DNA from: Paludibacter sp.
Lineage (GTDB): Bacteria; Bacteroidota; Bacteroidia; Bacteroidales; Paludibacteraceae
Assembly (NCBI GenBank): GCA_010365115.1
Contig: JAAFGX010000018.1
Location: 1-57,999, forward strand
DNA: 57,999 nucleotides
Reading direction: 5' to 3'
In this document: positions 46,082-54,402 of the stretch, piece by piece
How the letters are laid out: each line of letters starts with the position of its first letter
Numbering within the stretch: the stretch's first letter is position 1
The notes under the pieces: generated by a model
What the model saw: only the letters and a program-made list of their open reading frames with translations
Told to the model about the DNA's origin: nothing
The model's database searches: none
Program-made: the position numbers and the translations under genes

Positions 46082-48196
46082 ATGACAAAATTTCCCTTTA
46101 TACTTTTTGTAATTGTTATTTTATTTGTTCAACCAGTTCAATCTGAAGAGAAAACAGATTCGATTAAATTAAAACAAATAAATGAAATTACGGTGTATAG
46201 TAATTTATATAAAAATCTCGCATTTCCAATGGTTATTGTTGATAAAAAATCGTTGGAAGCTTCTTCATTTTTCTCTCCTGCAGATGCATTACAACGTGAA
46301 ACAGGAATATCTATTGCCCGTGATGGCATTTGGGCAAGTTCTGTAAATATACGGGGATTGTCCGAACAACGTTTGCTAATTATGGTGGATGGTGACCGAA
46401 TTCAAACAGCTTCGGATATTGCAGCAGCATTATCAACCATCGATTTGAGCAATTTGGAAAAAATTGAAGTTATAAAAGGTGCTAGTTCTGTTTTGTATGG
46501 AACGGGAGCTATGGGAGGTGTTGTTAATTTCGTTTCTGAACGACCAAAATACAGCAAATCATTTATATCCAATGGAAATATTGGTGCTGAGTTTAATACT
46601 GTCAATAATTTATGGGGCAACAATGCCAATATTCAATTCACTAACAATCAATGGTATTTGTCATTAAACGGAAGCTTCCGAACAGCGCAAGACATTAAAA
46701 CCCCTGCAGGAATTTTACCTCATAGTAATTTCAATGATGCATCGTGGGGTTTAAAAGCAGGAATAAAATATACTCCAAATCAGGAATTTCTGGTTAATTA
46801 CCAGCATTTTGGTGCTTGGGATGTTGGTTTGCCCGGCGGACGTTCATTTCCATCCACTGCTACTGCAAGATATGTAGGTGTGGAGCGGAATCAGTTAAGC
46901 GGTGAATATATTATTTCGGATATAAATTTTAATTTACGCGAAATAAAAATAAAAGCTTACACCCAAAATATAAGTAGGGATGTAGAAGTAAAGCCAAGTT
47001 CATCAATAGTTTTGCTTCCTGGAAGTTTAAACAAAACATCGGGTGCAAAAGTAACTTCCGATTGGCGATTTCTTGATTATCAAACTCTTACGCTTGGAGC
47101 AGAAGGTTGGTTGCGTGATGCGCAAACATATAGGTTGAAAGTTGTAACCTCTGATAGTACAGTATTAGTTACTGGAGATCAACCAACTCCAAGCGCCGAA
47201 ATGCTCGATTTGGGAATCTTTGCTCATTATTCATGGAAATTATTGCCTCGTAAATTAACGTTAAATGCTGGATTGCGACTGGATTATATTCAAACAAAAA
47301 ATGACTCTTCATTTAATCGGATTTTTCAATATAAAATCACAAATAATAAAGCTCCTGTTTATGTCAATAATCTATCTCACAGCTTATTGTTTGCCGCTGG
47401 AACAAAGCCTGAATTATCTTACGCTGCGCATGTTGATGTAGTTTACAATCTCTCAATAAATCAACAACTTGCACTTTCTGTTGCAAATTCGTATCGAGTG
47501 CCATCAATAGAGGAGCGATTTAAATATATAGTATTAACCGGTCCAAAGCTAGTTGGTAATCCAAATTTACGACCGGAAAAAGGAACTTTTTCAAATTTAA
47601 ATTATACAATCAATAACAATAGATTTCGGTTGAAAGCCGATATTTATGTTAATTATTTAGTAGATCTGATAACAGAAATATACGGACCATATACTTTTTT
47701 GAACGAAAGTGGAATAAGCACCACTGAACAGGCATTTGTGAATACAAATATTAATACCGCTTTATTTGCAGGTGCTGAATTAGAAGCTAAATGGCATATT
47801 GATAATCATTTATCGGTTCTGGCTAATGCATCGTATACTAGAGCCCGCGATTTAGATACACAAACATTTTTACCACAAATTCCACCTCTTCATGGTTTTG
47901 TAGCTGTTAACTACTTATTCGAAAGTCAATTTGAAGCTTCAGTTTCTGCATTATGGGCTGCTCGTCAAGCAGAAGTGGCATCAACTTCAGGTGAATCTCC
48001 AACTGATGGTTCTGTCATTTTTAATGTTGATGTGCATACTGGAAAAATTGATTTAAACAAAAGCTTTATACAAATTTACGCCGGAGTAAATAATATCTTG
48101 AATACTGCATATTTTAATCATCTTTCAACAACCCGAGGAATAATACGTCAAGAACCCGGACGAAACATTTATTTGAAAGCAAAATTTGCATGGTAA
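46082..48196 (+). CDS. TonB-dependent outer-membrane receptor
   Basis: A 704-residue outer-membrane receptor. Signal peptide about 1-22 (cut near VQS-EEK), a plug domain (about 45-155) with NIRGLSEQRLLIMVDGDRIQ and IEVIKGASSVLYGTGAMGGVVNF, then a 22-strand barrel ending in the typical aromatic tail (YLKAKFAW). It has no N-terminal carboxypeptidase-like extension, so it is a classical siderophore/cobalamin/metal-type receptor rather than SusC. Ligand unknown. It stands upstream of the men operon with its own promoter; the thioesterase gene follows 85 bp later. Confidence 0.92.
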   Translation: MTKFPFILFVIVILFVQPVQSEEKTDSIKLKQINEITVYSNLYKNLAFPMVIVDKKSLEASSFFSPADALQRETGISIARDGIWASSVNIRGLSEQRLLIMVDGDRIQTASDIAAALSTIDLSNLEKIEVIKGASSVLYGTGAMGGVVNFVSERPKYSKSFISNGNIGAEFNTVNNLWGNNANIQFTNNQWYLSLNGSFRTAQDIKTPAGILPHSNFNDASWGLKAGIKYTPNQEFLVNYQHFGAWDVGLPGGRSFPSTATARYVGVERNQLSGEYIISDINFNLREIKIKAYTQNISRDVEVKPSSSIVLLPGSLNKTSGAKVTSDWRFLDYQTLTLGAEGWLRDAQTYRLKVVTSDSTVLVTGDQPTPSAEMLDLGIFAHYSWKLLPRKLTLNAGLRLDYIQTKNDSSFNRIFQYKITNNKAPVYVNNLSHSLLFAAGTKPELSYAAHVDVVYNLSINQQLALSVANSYRVPSIEERFKYIVLTGPKLVGNPNLRPEKGTFSNLNYTINNNRFRLKADIYVNYLVDLITEIYGPYTFLNESGISTTEQAFVNTNINTALFAGAELEAKWHIDNHLSVLANASYTRARDLDTQTFLPQIPPLHGFVAVNYLFESQFEASVSALWAARQAEVASTSGESPTDGSVIFNVDVHTGKIDLNKSFIQIYAGVNNILNTAYFNHLSTTRGIIRQEPGRNIYLKAKFAW

Positions 48197-48234
48197 TTTC
48201 AAGTTTTCCAATAAAATTAGTTTGTAAAATTTCT

Positions 48235-48242
48235 TATCTTTG
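48235..48242 (+). promoter_or_regulatory. Putative -7 box of the men operon (TATCTTTG)
   Basis: TATCTTTG at 48235-48242 matches TAnnTTTG and lies 39 bp before the hotdog thioesterase start. A TTTG at 48221 is too close to be a -33 box. Confidence 0.5.
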
Positions 48243-48281
48243 CAAGCTTGATATGACAAACGAAAATTAATAATCTCATTT

Positions 48282-48713
48282 ATGAATAAAATATTTACAC
48301 CCGAAATGATGAATGAATTGTGCAAAAATACAATGATTGAACATTTGGGTATCGAGTTTATTGAAGCAAAAGTAGGAAAGGTGATTGCGCGTATGCCGGT
48401 GGATGAAAGAACGATTCAACCAGCCAAACGCTTACACGGCGGAGCTTCCATGGCGTTGGCAGAGTCAGTTGGAAGTGTAGGTTCGGTAATGTTGGTTGAC
48501 AGTTCATTGTATCGTGTATTGGGTGTGGAAATAAGTGGAAGTCATGTGGGTACAACAACAGAAAAATCGGTTTTGGCTATTGCGACTTTAGTTCACCAAG
48601 GTAAAAGTTCACATGTTTGGGAAATTCGAATACAGGATGATAAAGGCAAAATAGTTTCTATTTGTAGGTTGACTAACCGCATACTCCCCATAAAGTCTGA
48701 AAATAAAAAATGA
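48282..48713 (+). CDS. PaaI-type hotdog thioesterase (probable DHNA-CoA thioesterase)
   Basis: A 143-residue hotdog-fold protein. PAKRLHGGASMALAESVGSVGSVML carries the HGG-xx-xxxLAE core (catalytic Glu in LAE) of PaaI/YbaW-type thioesterases, and GVEISGSHVGTT is the family's second motif. Its stop codon overlaps the menF start (ATGA at 48710-48713), so it is translated with menF. That placement makes 1,4-dihydroxy-2-naphthoyl-CoA hydrolysis, the step after MenB, the likely reaction. This is inference from position; family members also act on other acyl-CoAs. Confidence 0.88.
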   Translation: MNKIFTPEMMNELCKNTMIEHLGIEFIEAKVGKVIARMPVDERTIQPAKRLHGGASMALAESVGSVGSVMLVDSSLYRVLGVEISGSHVGTTTEKSVLAIATLVHQGKSSHVWEIRIQDDKGKIVSICRLTNRILPIKSENKK

Positions 48714-49861
48714 TTTTTGAAAGCTCTACATATCTGAAAATTAGTGAGCTTCAACAGGTTTGCCTGAAAAAGAATATCCCATTTGCATCCTATCGCTTGC
48801 CACAAGATGTTGAAATTACAACCTTAATTCAGTGCAATTCAATGCCTGAAGAATTGACATCGATGAATAATGTAGAAAATAAATCGGGATTTATTGTGGC
48901 TCCTTTTTTTTGTAATGAAAATCATGCTGGATATATTTTAAGTCCTGATACTATTTTTCATACTGATACTATCGATAGCGAATTTATTGAAAAATTGGCT
49001 TTGAACGAAAATTTTGCTTTGGTAGAAAAACCGTTAAATACAAAAGTTGAAACTACCCAATCGGCTGAATTTATACAACAGGTAAATGCGGCACTAAACG
49101 CAATAGAAATGGGCGAATTTCATAAAGTTGTTTTATCTAAAGTGAGGTTGGAAATGCTTCATGATGATTTCAAAGCTGAAGAATTTTTTCTAAAATTATG
49201 TGCTGCATATCCAAATGCATTTGTATATATAATGCAGCTTCCGAAAGTAGGTTGCTGGATTGGGGCAACTCCTGAGCCATTGTTGGTAATTGAAAATGAT
49301 AAAGTGAGAACCGTTTCGTTGGCAGGAACACAAATGGCTGATAAAAAAGATATTGATGCTTACAAATGGAGCGATAAAGAAATTGATGAACAGGATATTG
49401 TTACTGATTTTGTTGAGAAAAACCTGCAGTCTTTGAAAATCAAAAATATAACAAAAGTTGGACCTGTAAATTATCAGGCTGCTAATTTGATTCATCTAAA
49501 ATCGAGTTTTGAATTTCCACTTCATGAATTGAATAACCGATTGGGCGATTTTATAAATGCGTTACATCCAACTCCTTCGGTGGGTGGATTGCCAAAAAAT
49601 GCTGCACGAGAATTTATTCTTGCCAATGAAAAACATGATCGAAATTATTATACAGGTTTTTTAGGTCCATTAAATATTGATAAAAAAAGCAATGTTTTCG
49701 TGAATTTAAGATGTCTTCAATTGTTTGATAATCATTTTGTTCTTTATAGTGGGGCAGGAATTACAAAATCATCAAATGCTCAAAATGAATGGGAAGAAAC
49801 AGATAATAAAATGATGACGATGATGAATGTAATGAATATTCCAAACACCAAAAAAAAATAA
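48710..49861 (+). CDS. menF: Isochorismate synthase
   Basis: Converts chorismate to isochorismate, the first step of menaquinone synthesis. The 383 residues show the MST-family core: FHKVVLSKVRLE, WIGATPEPLLVI (the TPE motif), SLAGTQ and the EIDEQDIVTDFVEKNL helix, HPTPSVGGLPK, and YYTGFLGPLN with the acidic metal site. It is translationally coupled to the upstream thioesterase. Its last codons (NEWEETDNKMM) are the left copy of the 51-bp repeat that brackets the following ATPase gene. Confidence 0.95.
   Translation: MIFESSTYLKISELQQVCLKKNIPFASYRLPQDVEITTLIQCNSMPEELTSMNNVENKSGFIVAPFFCNENHAGYILSPDTIFHTDTIDSEFIEKLALNENFALVEKPLNTKVETTQSAEFIQQVNAALNAIEMGEFHKVVLSKVRLEMLHDDFKAEEFFLKLCAAYPNAFVYIMQLPKVGCWIGATPEPLLVIENDKVRTVSLAGTQMADKKDIDAYKWSDKEIDEQDIVTDFVEKNLQSLKIKNITKVGPVNYQAANLIHLKSSFEFPLHELNNRLGDFINALHPTPSVGGLPKNAAREFILANEKHDRNYYTGFLGPLNIDKKSNVFVNLRCLQLFDNHFVLYSGAGITKSSNAQNEWEETDNKMMTMMNVMNIPNTKKK
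49781..49831 (+). repeat. Left copy of a 51-bp direct repeat (end of menF)
   Basis: Matches 51141-51191 at 50 of 51 bases (t/g at one position). It encodes the last part of MenF. Confidence 0.95.
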
Positions 49862-49928
49862 AACAAGTAAAAACGTCAGTTGATTGACCAAATAACATGT
49901 GAATTCGTCAATGTATTGACTATTTTCG

Positions 49929-49936
49929 TATATTTG
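49929..49936 (+). promoter_or_regulatory. Putative -7 box of the ATPase gene (TATATTTG)
   Basis: TATATTTG lies 20 bp ahead of the ATG and inside the inserted segment, so the ATPase would not depend on men transcription. Confidence 0.5.
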
Positions 49937-49956
49937 CAGCTAAATTACATCCTATT

Positions 49957-51099
49957 ATGCTAACAATCAAAAGGAAAATTCAACATAAGATAATACAGCG
50001 TTTACTTCCTAACAAAGTAATTCTATTGTTTGGTGCAAGAAGAGTTGGAAAAACAGTGTTGATTCGTGAGATTTTAAAACAGTTTGAAGGCAAGCATTTG
50101 ATGTTGAATGGTGAAGATGCAAACACGCTTTTGCTTTTGGAACAACAGACTATATCAAGTTACAAACAACTTCTAAATGGTATTGATTTATTGCTGATTG
50201 ACGAAGCTCAGAATATTCCAAATATTGGTCAGAAACTTAAATTAATAGTTGATGAAATTGAAGGAATTAAAGTGATTGCAAGTGGCTCATCATCATTTGA
50301 TTTGCTAAATAAAACTGGTGAACCTTTGGTAGGTCGCAGTACTTCATTTCTATTATTTCCATTTAGTCAGTCGGAATTATCGGAATACGAAAACTTATTG
50401 CAAACACTTGAAAATATGGAATCGCGACTTGTATATGGTTCATATCCAGAGGTGACGCAAATGGTAGATAATGAAGAGCGGAAAGGATATTTGATAGATA
50501 TCGTAAATGCTTATTTATTAAAAGATGTACTATCGATTGATGGGATAAAAAATTCCGCAAAAATGAAGGATTTACTTCGGCTTGTGGCTTTTCAGATAGG
50601 TAATGAAGTTTCGTATGATGAACTCGGAAAACAGCTGGGAATTAGTAAAAACACAGTTGAAAAGTATTTGGATTTGTTGTCTAAAGTTTTCGTAATTTAC
50701 AGGCTTGGAGCATATTCTACAAACTTAAGAAATGAGGTGTCGAAATCCGGAAAATGGTATTTTTATGACAATGGGATAAGAAATGCGATTATAGGCAACT
50801 TTCAACCTTTAGCAGTCAGGCAAGATGTTGGCGCATTGTGGGAAAGTTATCTGATTGGTGAACGTATAAAACAAAACCATAATTTGAAATTAAATAAAGA
50901 ATTTTACTTTTGGCGAATGTATGGAGGCAAAGAAATTGATCTAATTGAAACAACAGTTGATGGATTACATGCATACGAATTCAAATGGGGAGATAAAATA
51001 CCAAAATTACCGGTTGCGTTTTCAAATAAATATCCAAACGCAAAATTTTTAGTTATAAATAAAAAAAATTATGTTGATTTTATCCAATCAATAGATTAG
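49957..51099 (+). CDS. AAA ATPase with DUF4143 C-terminal domain
   Basis: A 380-residue protein. Walker A GARRVGKT (26-33), Walker B LLLIDEAQ (78-85, Asp82-Glu83), a sensor-like IASGSSSFDLL, then a winged-helix part (ELGKQLGISKNTVEKYLDLLSKVFVIYRL), and a C-terminal DUF4143 region with EIDLIETTVDGLHAYEFKWG, which resembles a restriction-endonuclease-like DxE-K fold. Such AAA_14/DUF4143 proteins are abundant and patchy in Bacteroidota and archaea; their function is not settled. The gene splits menF from menD and is flanked by a 51-bp duplication, so it looks like an acquired cassette. Confidence 0.88.
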   Translation: MLTIKRKIQHKIIQRLLPNKVILLFGARRVGKTVLIREILKQFEGKHLMLNGEDANTLLLLEQQTISSYKQLLNGIDLLLIDEAQNIPNIGQKLKLIVDEIEGIKVIASGSSSFDLLNKTGEPLVGRSTSFLLFPFSQSELSEYENLLQTLENMESRLVYGSYPEVTQMVDNEERKGYLIDIVNAYLLKDVLSIDGIKNSAKMKDLLRLVAFQIGNEVSYDELGKQLGISKNTVEKYLDLLSKVFVIYRLGAYSTNLRNEVSKSGKWYFYDNGIRNAIIGNFQPLAVRQDVGALWESYLIGERIKQNHNLKLNKEFYFWRMYGGKEIDLIETTVDGLHAYEFKWGDKIPKLPVAFSNKYPNAKFLVINKKNYVDFIQSID

Positions 51100-51140
51100 T
51101 TGTTTATGCTTATTTAAACTTAAAAAACCATTTCAATTGA

Positions 51141-51191
51141 CAAAAGGAATGGGAAGAAACAGATAATAAAATGATGACGATGATGAATGTA
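51141..51191 (+). repeat. Right copy of the 51-bp direct repeat
   Basis: Copy of the menF end in an intergenic place, 1360 bp from the left copy. It reads NEWEETDNKMM and then runs out of frame into non-menF sequence. Confidence 0.95.
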
Positions 51192-51461
51192 TTAACCATT
51201 ATATAAGTACGCTAATTTGATATAATAATTTTGTTGAACACAAAGTACGCTAAGACACTAAGGCGCGAAGAAAAACTTCTAAGTTTTTCACATCGCATAC
51301 TTTGCGGATATTTAATGTTAAATACTAGATGTTTTTTTTACTTTGCGTACTTCGCGTTTAAATATGTTTTCTTAAGAATTTCTCTGACTTATATAATCTC
51401 TATTGAAGATCCCTAAACGCTAAAGGGGAAATAGTATTGTAAATCTCTAAATAGTAAATAA
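51192..51461. repeat. Intergenic repeat region before menD
   Basis: Two recognisable blocks: ACACAAAGTACGCTAAG..GGCGCGAAG (51238-51270) opposite ACTTTGCGTACTTCGCG (51340-51356), forming a long palindromic intergenic repeat; and GATCCCTAAACGCTAAAGGGG (51408-51428), one member of the CCCTAA/AGGGG family. No gene. Confidence 0.6.
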
Positions 51462-53147
51462 ATGTCGAATCATTTCCGCCAAGGAATAAAAAATATACCA
51501 GAAATCTGTGCGCATCACGGCATTCGCAAAGTAATTATTGCACCTGGCTCTCGAAATGCACCACTGATTTTTGCATTTACTGCACAGCCGGAAATGGAAT
51601 GCTTGAGCATTACCGATGAACGTTCGGCAGCTTATTTTGCGTTAGGAATTGCTTTGCAAGCAAGTGAAGCAGTAGCATTGGTTTGTACTTCAGGAACGGC
51701 AGTTCTTAATTTTGCTCCTGCCATTGCCGAAGCGTATTACCAGAATCTACCTTTGATTGTTTTTACTGCCGATCGACCTGCCGAAATGATAGATCAAGCG
51801 GACGGACAGACTTTAAGGCAAACTAATATTTTTGGAAACTACATAAAAGCTAGTTTTGATTTACCGGTTGAAACGATTATTGATAGCGATTTGGATTTTT
51901 CCAATCGTCAGGTTTCTCAAGCTGTTGATACGGCTTTGTCTTATCCGCAAGGTCCGGTACAAATAAACGTTCCAATGCGAGAACCGATTTACACTGCTTT
52001 ACCAGAAACACATTCTAATCCAAAAATTATTAAAACTATTGCGGCTCAAACTATTCCAACAAAAGAAAGTTTGGATAAATTGCAAAAATCGTGGAACAAG
52101 TTTGAAAAGAAAATGGTTGTTTTTGGTGTTTATCCAAAAAATGAAAAACTCAACAAGCTGGCAAATCAATTGGCAAATGAACCAGATGTAGTTGTTATTT
52201 GCGAAAATCTATCTAATATCGCCGGAGATAAAATCATTACCCGACCGGAATCATTCTTTTCATCACTTTCTAACGAAGAAAAAATTAGTTTCAAACCCGA
52301 TTTACTTATTACTATCGGGCATTCTGTTATTTGCAAACAGTTGAAATTGTTTTTGCGTGAACAAAAACCTTTAGAACAATGGCAATTTGAGTCGTCGTTA
52401 CCCTATATTGATACCTATAAAAGTCTGACAACAATTATTCCTGGATTGGCTGTTGATGTTTTGGATGAAATGCCTTTTGGGAAAGCAGAAAGTTCTTTTT
52501 CTGAAAAATTTCAGGTGCAAAATCAAATTATTGCCAAAAGACACGAAGCCTTTGTGGCAAATGCGCCCATTTCTGATATGATTGCTGTAACTAAATTGCT
52601 GGAATTGGCACCAGAAAATACCACCTTGCATTTGGCAAACAGCACTTCTGTACGTTGGACTCAACTTTTCCCGACTCGTTCTGATATATCATATTTCTGC
52701 AACCGCGGAACTTCGGGCATTGATGGAAGTTTGTCTACTGCTGCCGGATTTGCTTATGTTTCCAAAAAACCGAATGTTTTTCTTACAGGTGATTTGTCGT
52801 TCATTTATGATTCTAATGGTTTGTGGAATAATTATATTGGTAATAATATAAAAATCATAGTGTTGAACAATAATGGTGGGAATATCTTTAGATTTATTGG
52901 CGACAAGCAATTAATGGAGAAGAGCCTGGACTTTTTCACAACTCCACATAAAGTAAAAATAAAACCGCTGGTTGAAGCTTACGGATTGAATTATATGGCT
53001 TGCGATAAAACAGAAAGTCTTGAAAGAACCATGAAAGAATTTTTCTCAACAGAAAAAGCAACTGTTTTAGAGATTTTTACTGATTCGGATTTGAATACTG
53101 AAAATTATAAAGAATATTTTGAGAATATAAGAACCCCTAACCCATAA
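51462..53147 (+). CDS. menD: SEPHCHC synthase (2-succinyl-5-enolpyruvyl-6-hydroxy-3-cyclohexene-1-carboxylate synthase)
   Basis: ThDP- and Mg-dependent condensation of isochorismate with 2-oxoglutarate, the second menaquinone step. The 561 residues carry APGSRNAPL (27-35), catalytic Glu53 (TDERSAAYFALG), VCTSGTAVLNFAPAIAEAYYQNLPLIVFTADRP, and the ThDP motif GDLSFIYDSNGLWNN..NNNGGNIF. It follows the inserted ATPase cassette and repeats by about 270 bp, so it may have lost coupling to menF and rely on another promoter. menB is 125 bp downstream. Confidence 0.97.
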   Translation: MSNHFRQGIKNIPEICAHHGIRKVIIAPGSRNAPLIFAFTAQPEMECLSITDERSAAYFALGIALQASEAVALVCTSGTAVLNFAPAIAEAYYQNLPLIVFTADRPAEMIDQADGQTLRQTNIFGNYIKASFDLPVETIIDSDLDFSNRQVSQAVDTALSYPQGPVQINVPMREPIYTALPETHSNPKIIKTIAAQTIPTKESLDKLQKSWNKFEKKMVVFGVYPKNEKLNKLANQLANEPDVVVICENLSNIAGDKIITRPESFFSSLSNEEKISFKPDLLITIGHSVICKQLKLFLREQKPLEQWQFESSLPYIDTYKSLTTIIPGLAVDVLDEMPFGKAESSFSEKFQVQNQIIAKRHEAFVANAPISDMIAVTKLLELAPENTTLHLANSTSVRWTQLFPTRSDISYFCNRGTSGIDGSLSTAAGFAYVSKKPNVFLTGDLSFIYDSNGLWNNYIGNNIKIIVLNNNGGNIFRFIGDKQLMEKSLDFFTTPHKVKIKPLVEAYGLNYMACDKTESLERTMKEFFSTEKATVLEIFTDSDLNTENYKEYFENIRTPNP

Positions 53148-53272
53148 AGGGGAACTGTGAATGTACACTGAATATGTCACATTGCTAATAAAAAACAAAC
53201 AATTTTAGGGCCTAGAGTTCATAAAATATAAATACTAACTAATAATAAGCCTCTTTAGGGGTTTGGGGTCAT
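53128..53272. repeat. Pair of inverted CCCTAA/AGGGG repeats between menD and menB
   Basis: AACCCCTAACCCATAAAGGGG (53131-53151) and, inverted, CCTCTTTAGGGGTTTGGGG (53250-53268) bracket the menD-menB gap. Similar single blocks are at 18003 and 51408. The first block overlaps the last codons of menD. Confidence 0.65.
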
Positions 53273-54088
53273 ATGAGAAACTGGAAAATAATTAAAGAAT
53301 TCGAGGAAATCAAGTTTGAATTTTTCGAGGGAATAGCAAAGATTACAATTAATCGTCCGCGTTACCGCAATGCGTTTACGCCCGATACAATTAAGGAAAT
53401 TATAGAATGTATGGTTTTTTGCCGTGATAGTCAGGAAATTGGCACAGTCATTTTAACCGGCGAAGGTGATAAGGCATTTTGCAGTGGTGGCGACATAAAT
53501 GTAAAACAAATTGGTGGATATATCGGTAAAGATGGCGTTCCAAGGTTGAATGTACTCGATTTGCAAAAACTGATTCGTAGTTTGCCAAAACCCGTTGTGG
53601 CTATGGTAAACGGTTTTGCCATTGGTGGCGGACATGTTCTGCACGTGGTTTGCGATTTATCAATTGCTTCTGAAAATGCTATTTTCGGACAAACTGGTCC
53701 AAAAGTAGGAAGCTTTGATGCCGGATTTGGATCATCGTATCTGGCTCGCATTGTTGGACAGAAAAAGGCGCGCGAAATTTGGTTTCTTTGCAAGCAATAT
53801 TCAGCTGCCGAAGCATTGGAAATGGGATTGGTAAACGCCGTTGTGCCATTTGATAAATTGGAAGATGAAACAGTGGAATGGTGTCAGAAAATGATGGAAC
53901 ACAGTCCGTTGGCATTGCGCATGATTAAAGCCGGACTCAATGCTGAACTGGATGGCCAAGCAGGAATTCAGGAATTGGCCGGAAATGCTACTATGTTGTA
54001 TTATATGACAGAAGAAGCTCACGAAGGGAAAAATGCTTTCCTTGAAAAACGCAAACCAGATTTTTCTAAATTTCCCAAAATGCCCTGA
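53273..54088 (+). CDS. menB: 1,4-dihydroxy-2-naphthoyl-CoA synthase
   Basis: Crotonase-fold ring closure of o-succinylbenzoyl-CoA to DHNA-CoA. The 271 residues show [56 protein letters not shown] (oxyanion hole), [24 protein letters not shown], and [16 protein letters not shown] with the conserved catalytic Tyr region ([19 protein letters not shown]). menC and menE, needed for its substrate, are not downstream; a repeat and a restriction gene follow instead. They must be elsewhere. Confidence 0.97.
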   Translation: MRNWKIIKEFEEIKFEFFEGIAKITINRPRYRNAFTPDTIKEIIECMVFCRDSQEIGTVILTGEGDKAFCSGGDINVKQIGGYIGKDGVPRLNVLDLQKLIRSLPKPVVAMVNGFAIGGGHVLHVVCDLSIASENAIFGQTGPKVGSFDAGFGSSYLARIVGQKKAREIWFLCKQYSAAEALEMGLVNAVVPFDKLEDETVEWCQKMMEHSPLALRMIKAGLNAELDGQAGIQELAGNATMLYYMTEEAHEGKNAFLEKRKPDFSKFPKMP

Positions 54089-54402
54089 TACAAAACAAAA
54101 ATAATCATTTAGTTACTCTTGCAGTTGGTACGCTAACGGTTAGCAGCTAAAAGAAGTTGGCGATTTCGAAGCACAAAACTTTCTGCCACCACAAAACTTG
54201 ATACGAAGCACAAAACTTGATTTAAGCACTGAACCGCCAATTTCTTGTAGGTGCTGTTACCTGCCTTCGTTGTTCTTTTCTGTCGTTGCTCTGCTGTCCA
54301 TTGTCTGCTGTGTTTGGTGCGTTGGCTTGGTAGCTCTTTTGCATTTTTTAGCGTTGGTTTGTGTGTCGGCAAAAAATGCAAATGTGCTACCAAATGCGTT
54401 GG
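54089..54402. repeat. Intergenic repeat with a 21-bp stem-loop
   Basis: About 300 bp of T-rich sequence containing the near-palindrome GGTAGCTCTTTTGCATTTTTT (54329-54349) and its complement at 54371-54391 (3 mismatches). It also has ACAAAACTTGAT and AAGCACAAAACTT direct repeats near 54165-54215. Open frames here have biased composition and no family match, so I reject them. It may act as a terminator between menB and the converging hsdR. Confidence 0.55.

Larger units (their letters stand above)
49832..51191. mobile_element. Inserted 1360-bp segment with an ATPase gene
   Basis: The segment between the two 51-bp copies and including one of them is exactly 1360 bp long. It carries one gene, its own -7 box (TATATTTG at 49929-49936) and no integrase or transposase. 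Its removal by recombination between the repeats would restore a menF-to-menD gap of about 270 bp. Confidence 0.6.
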
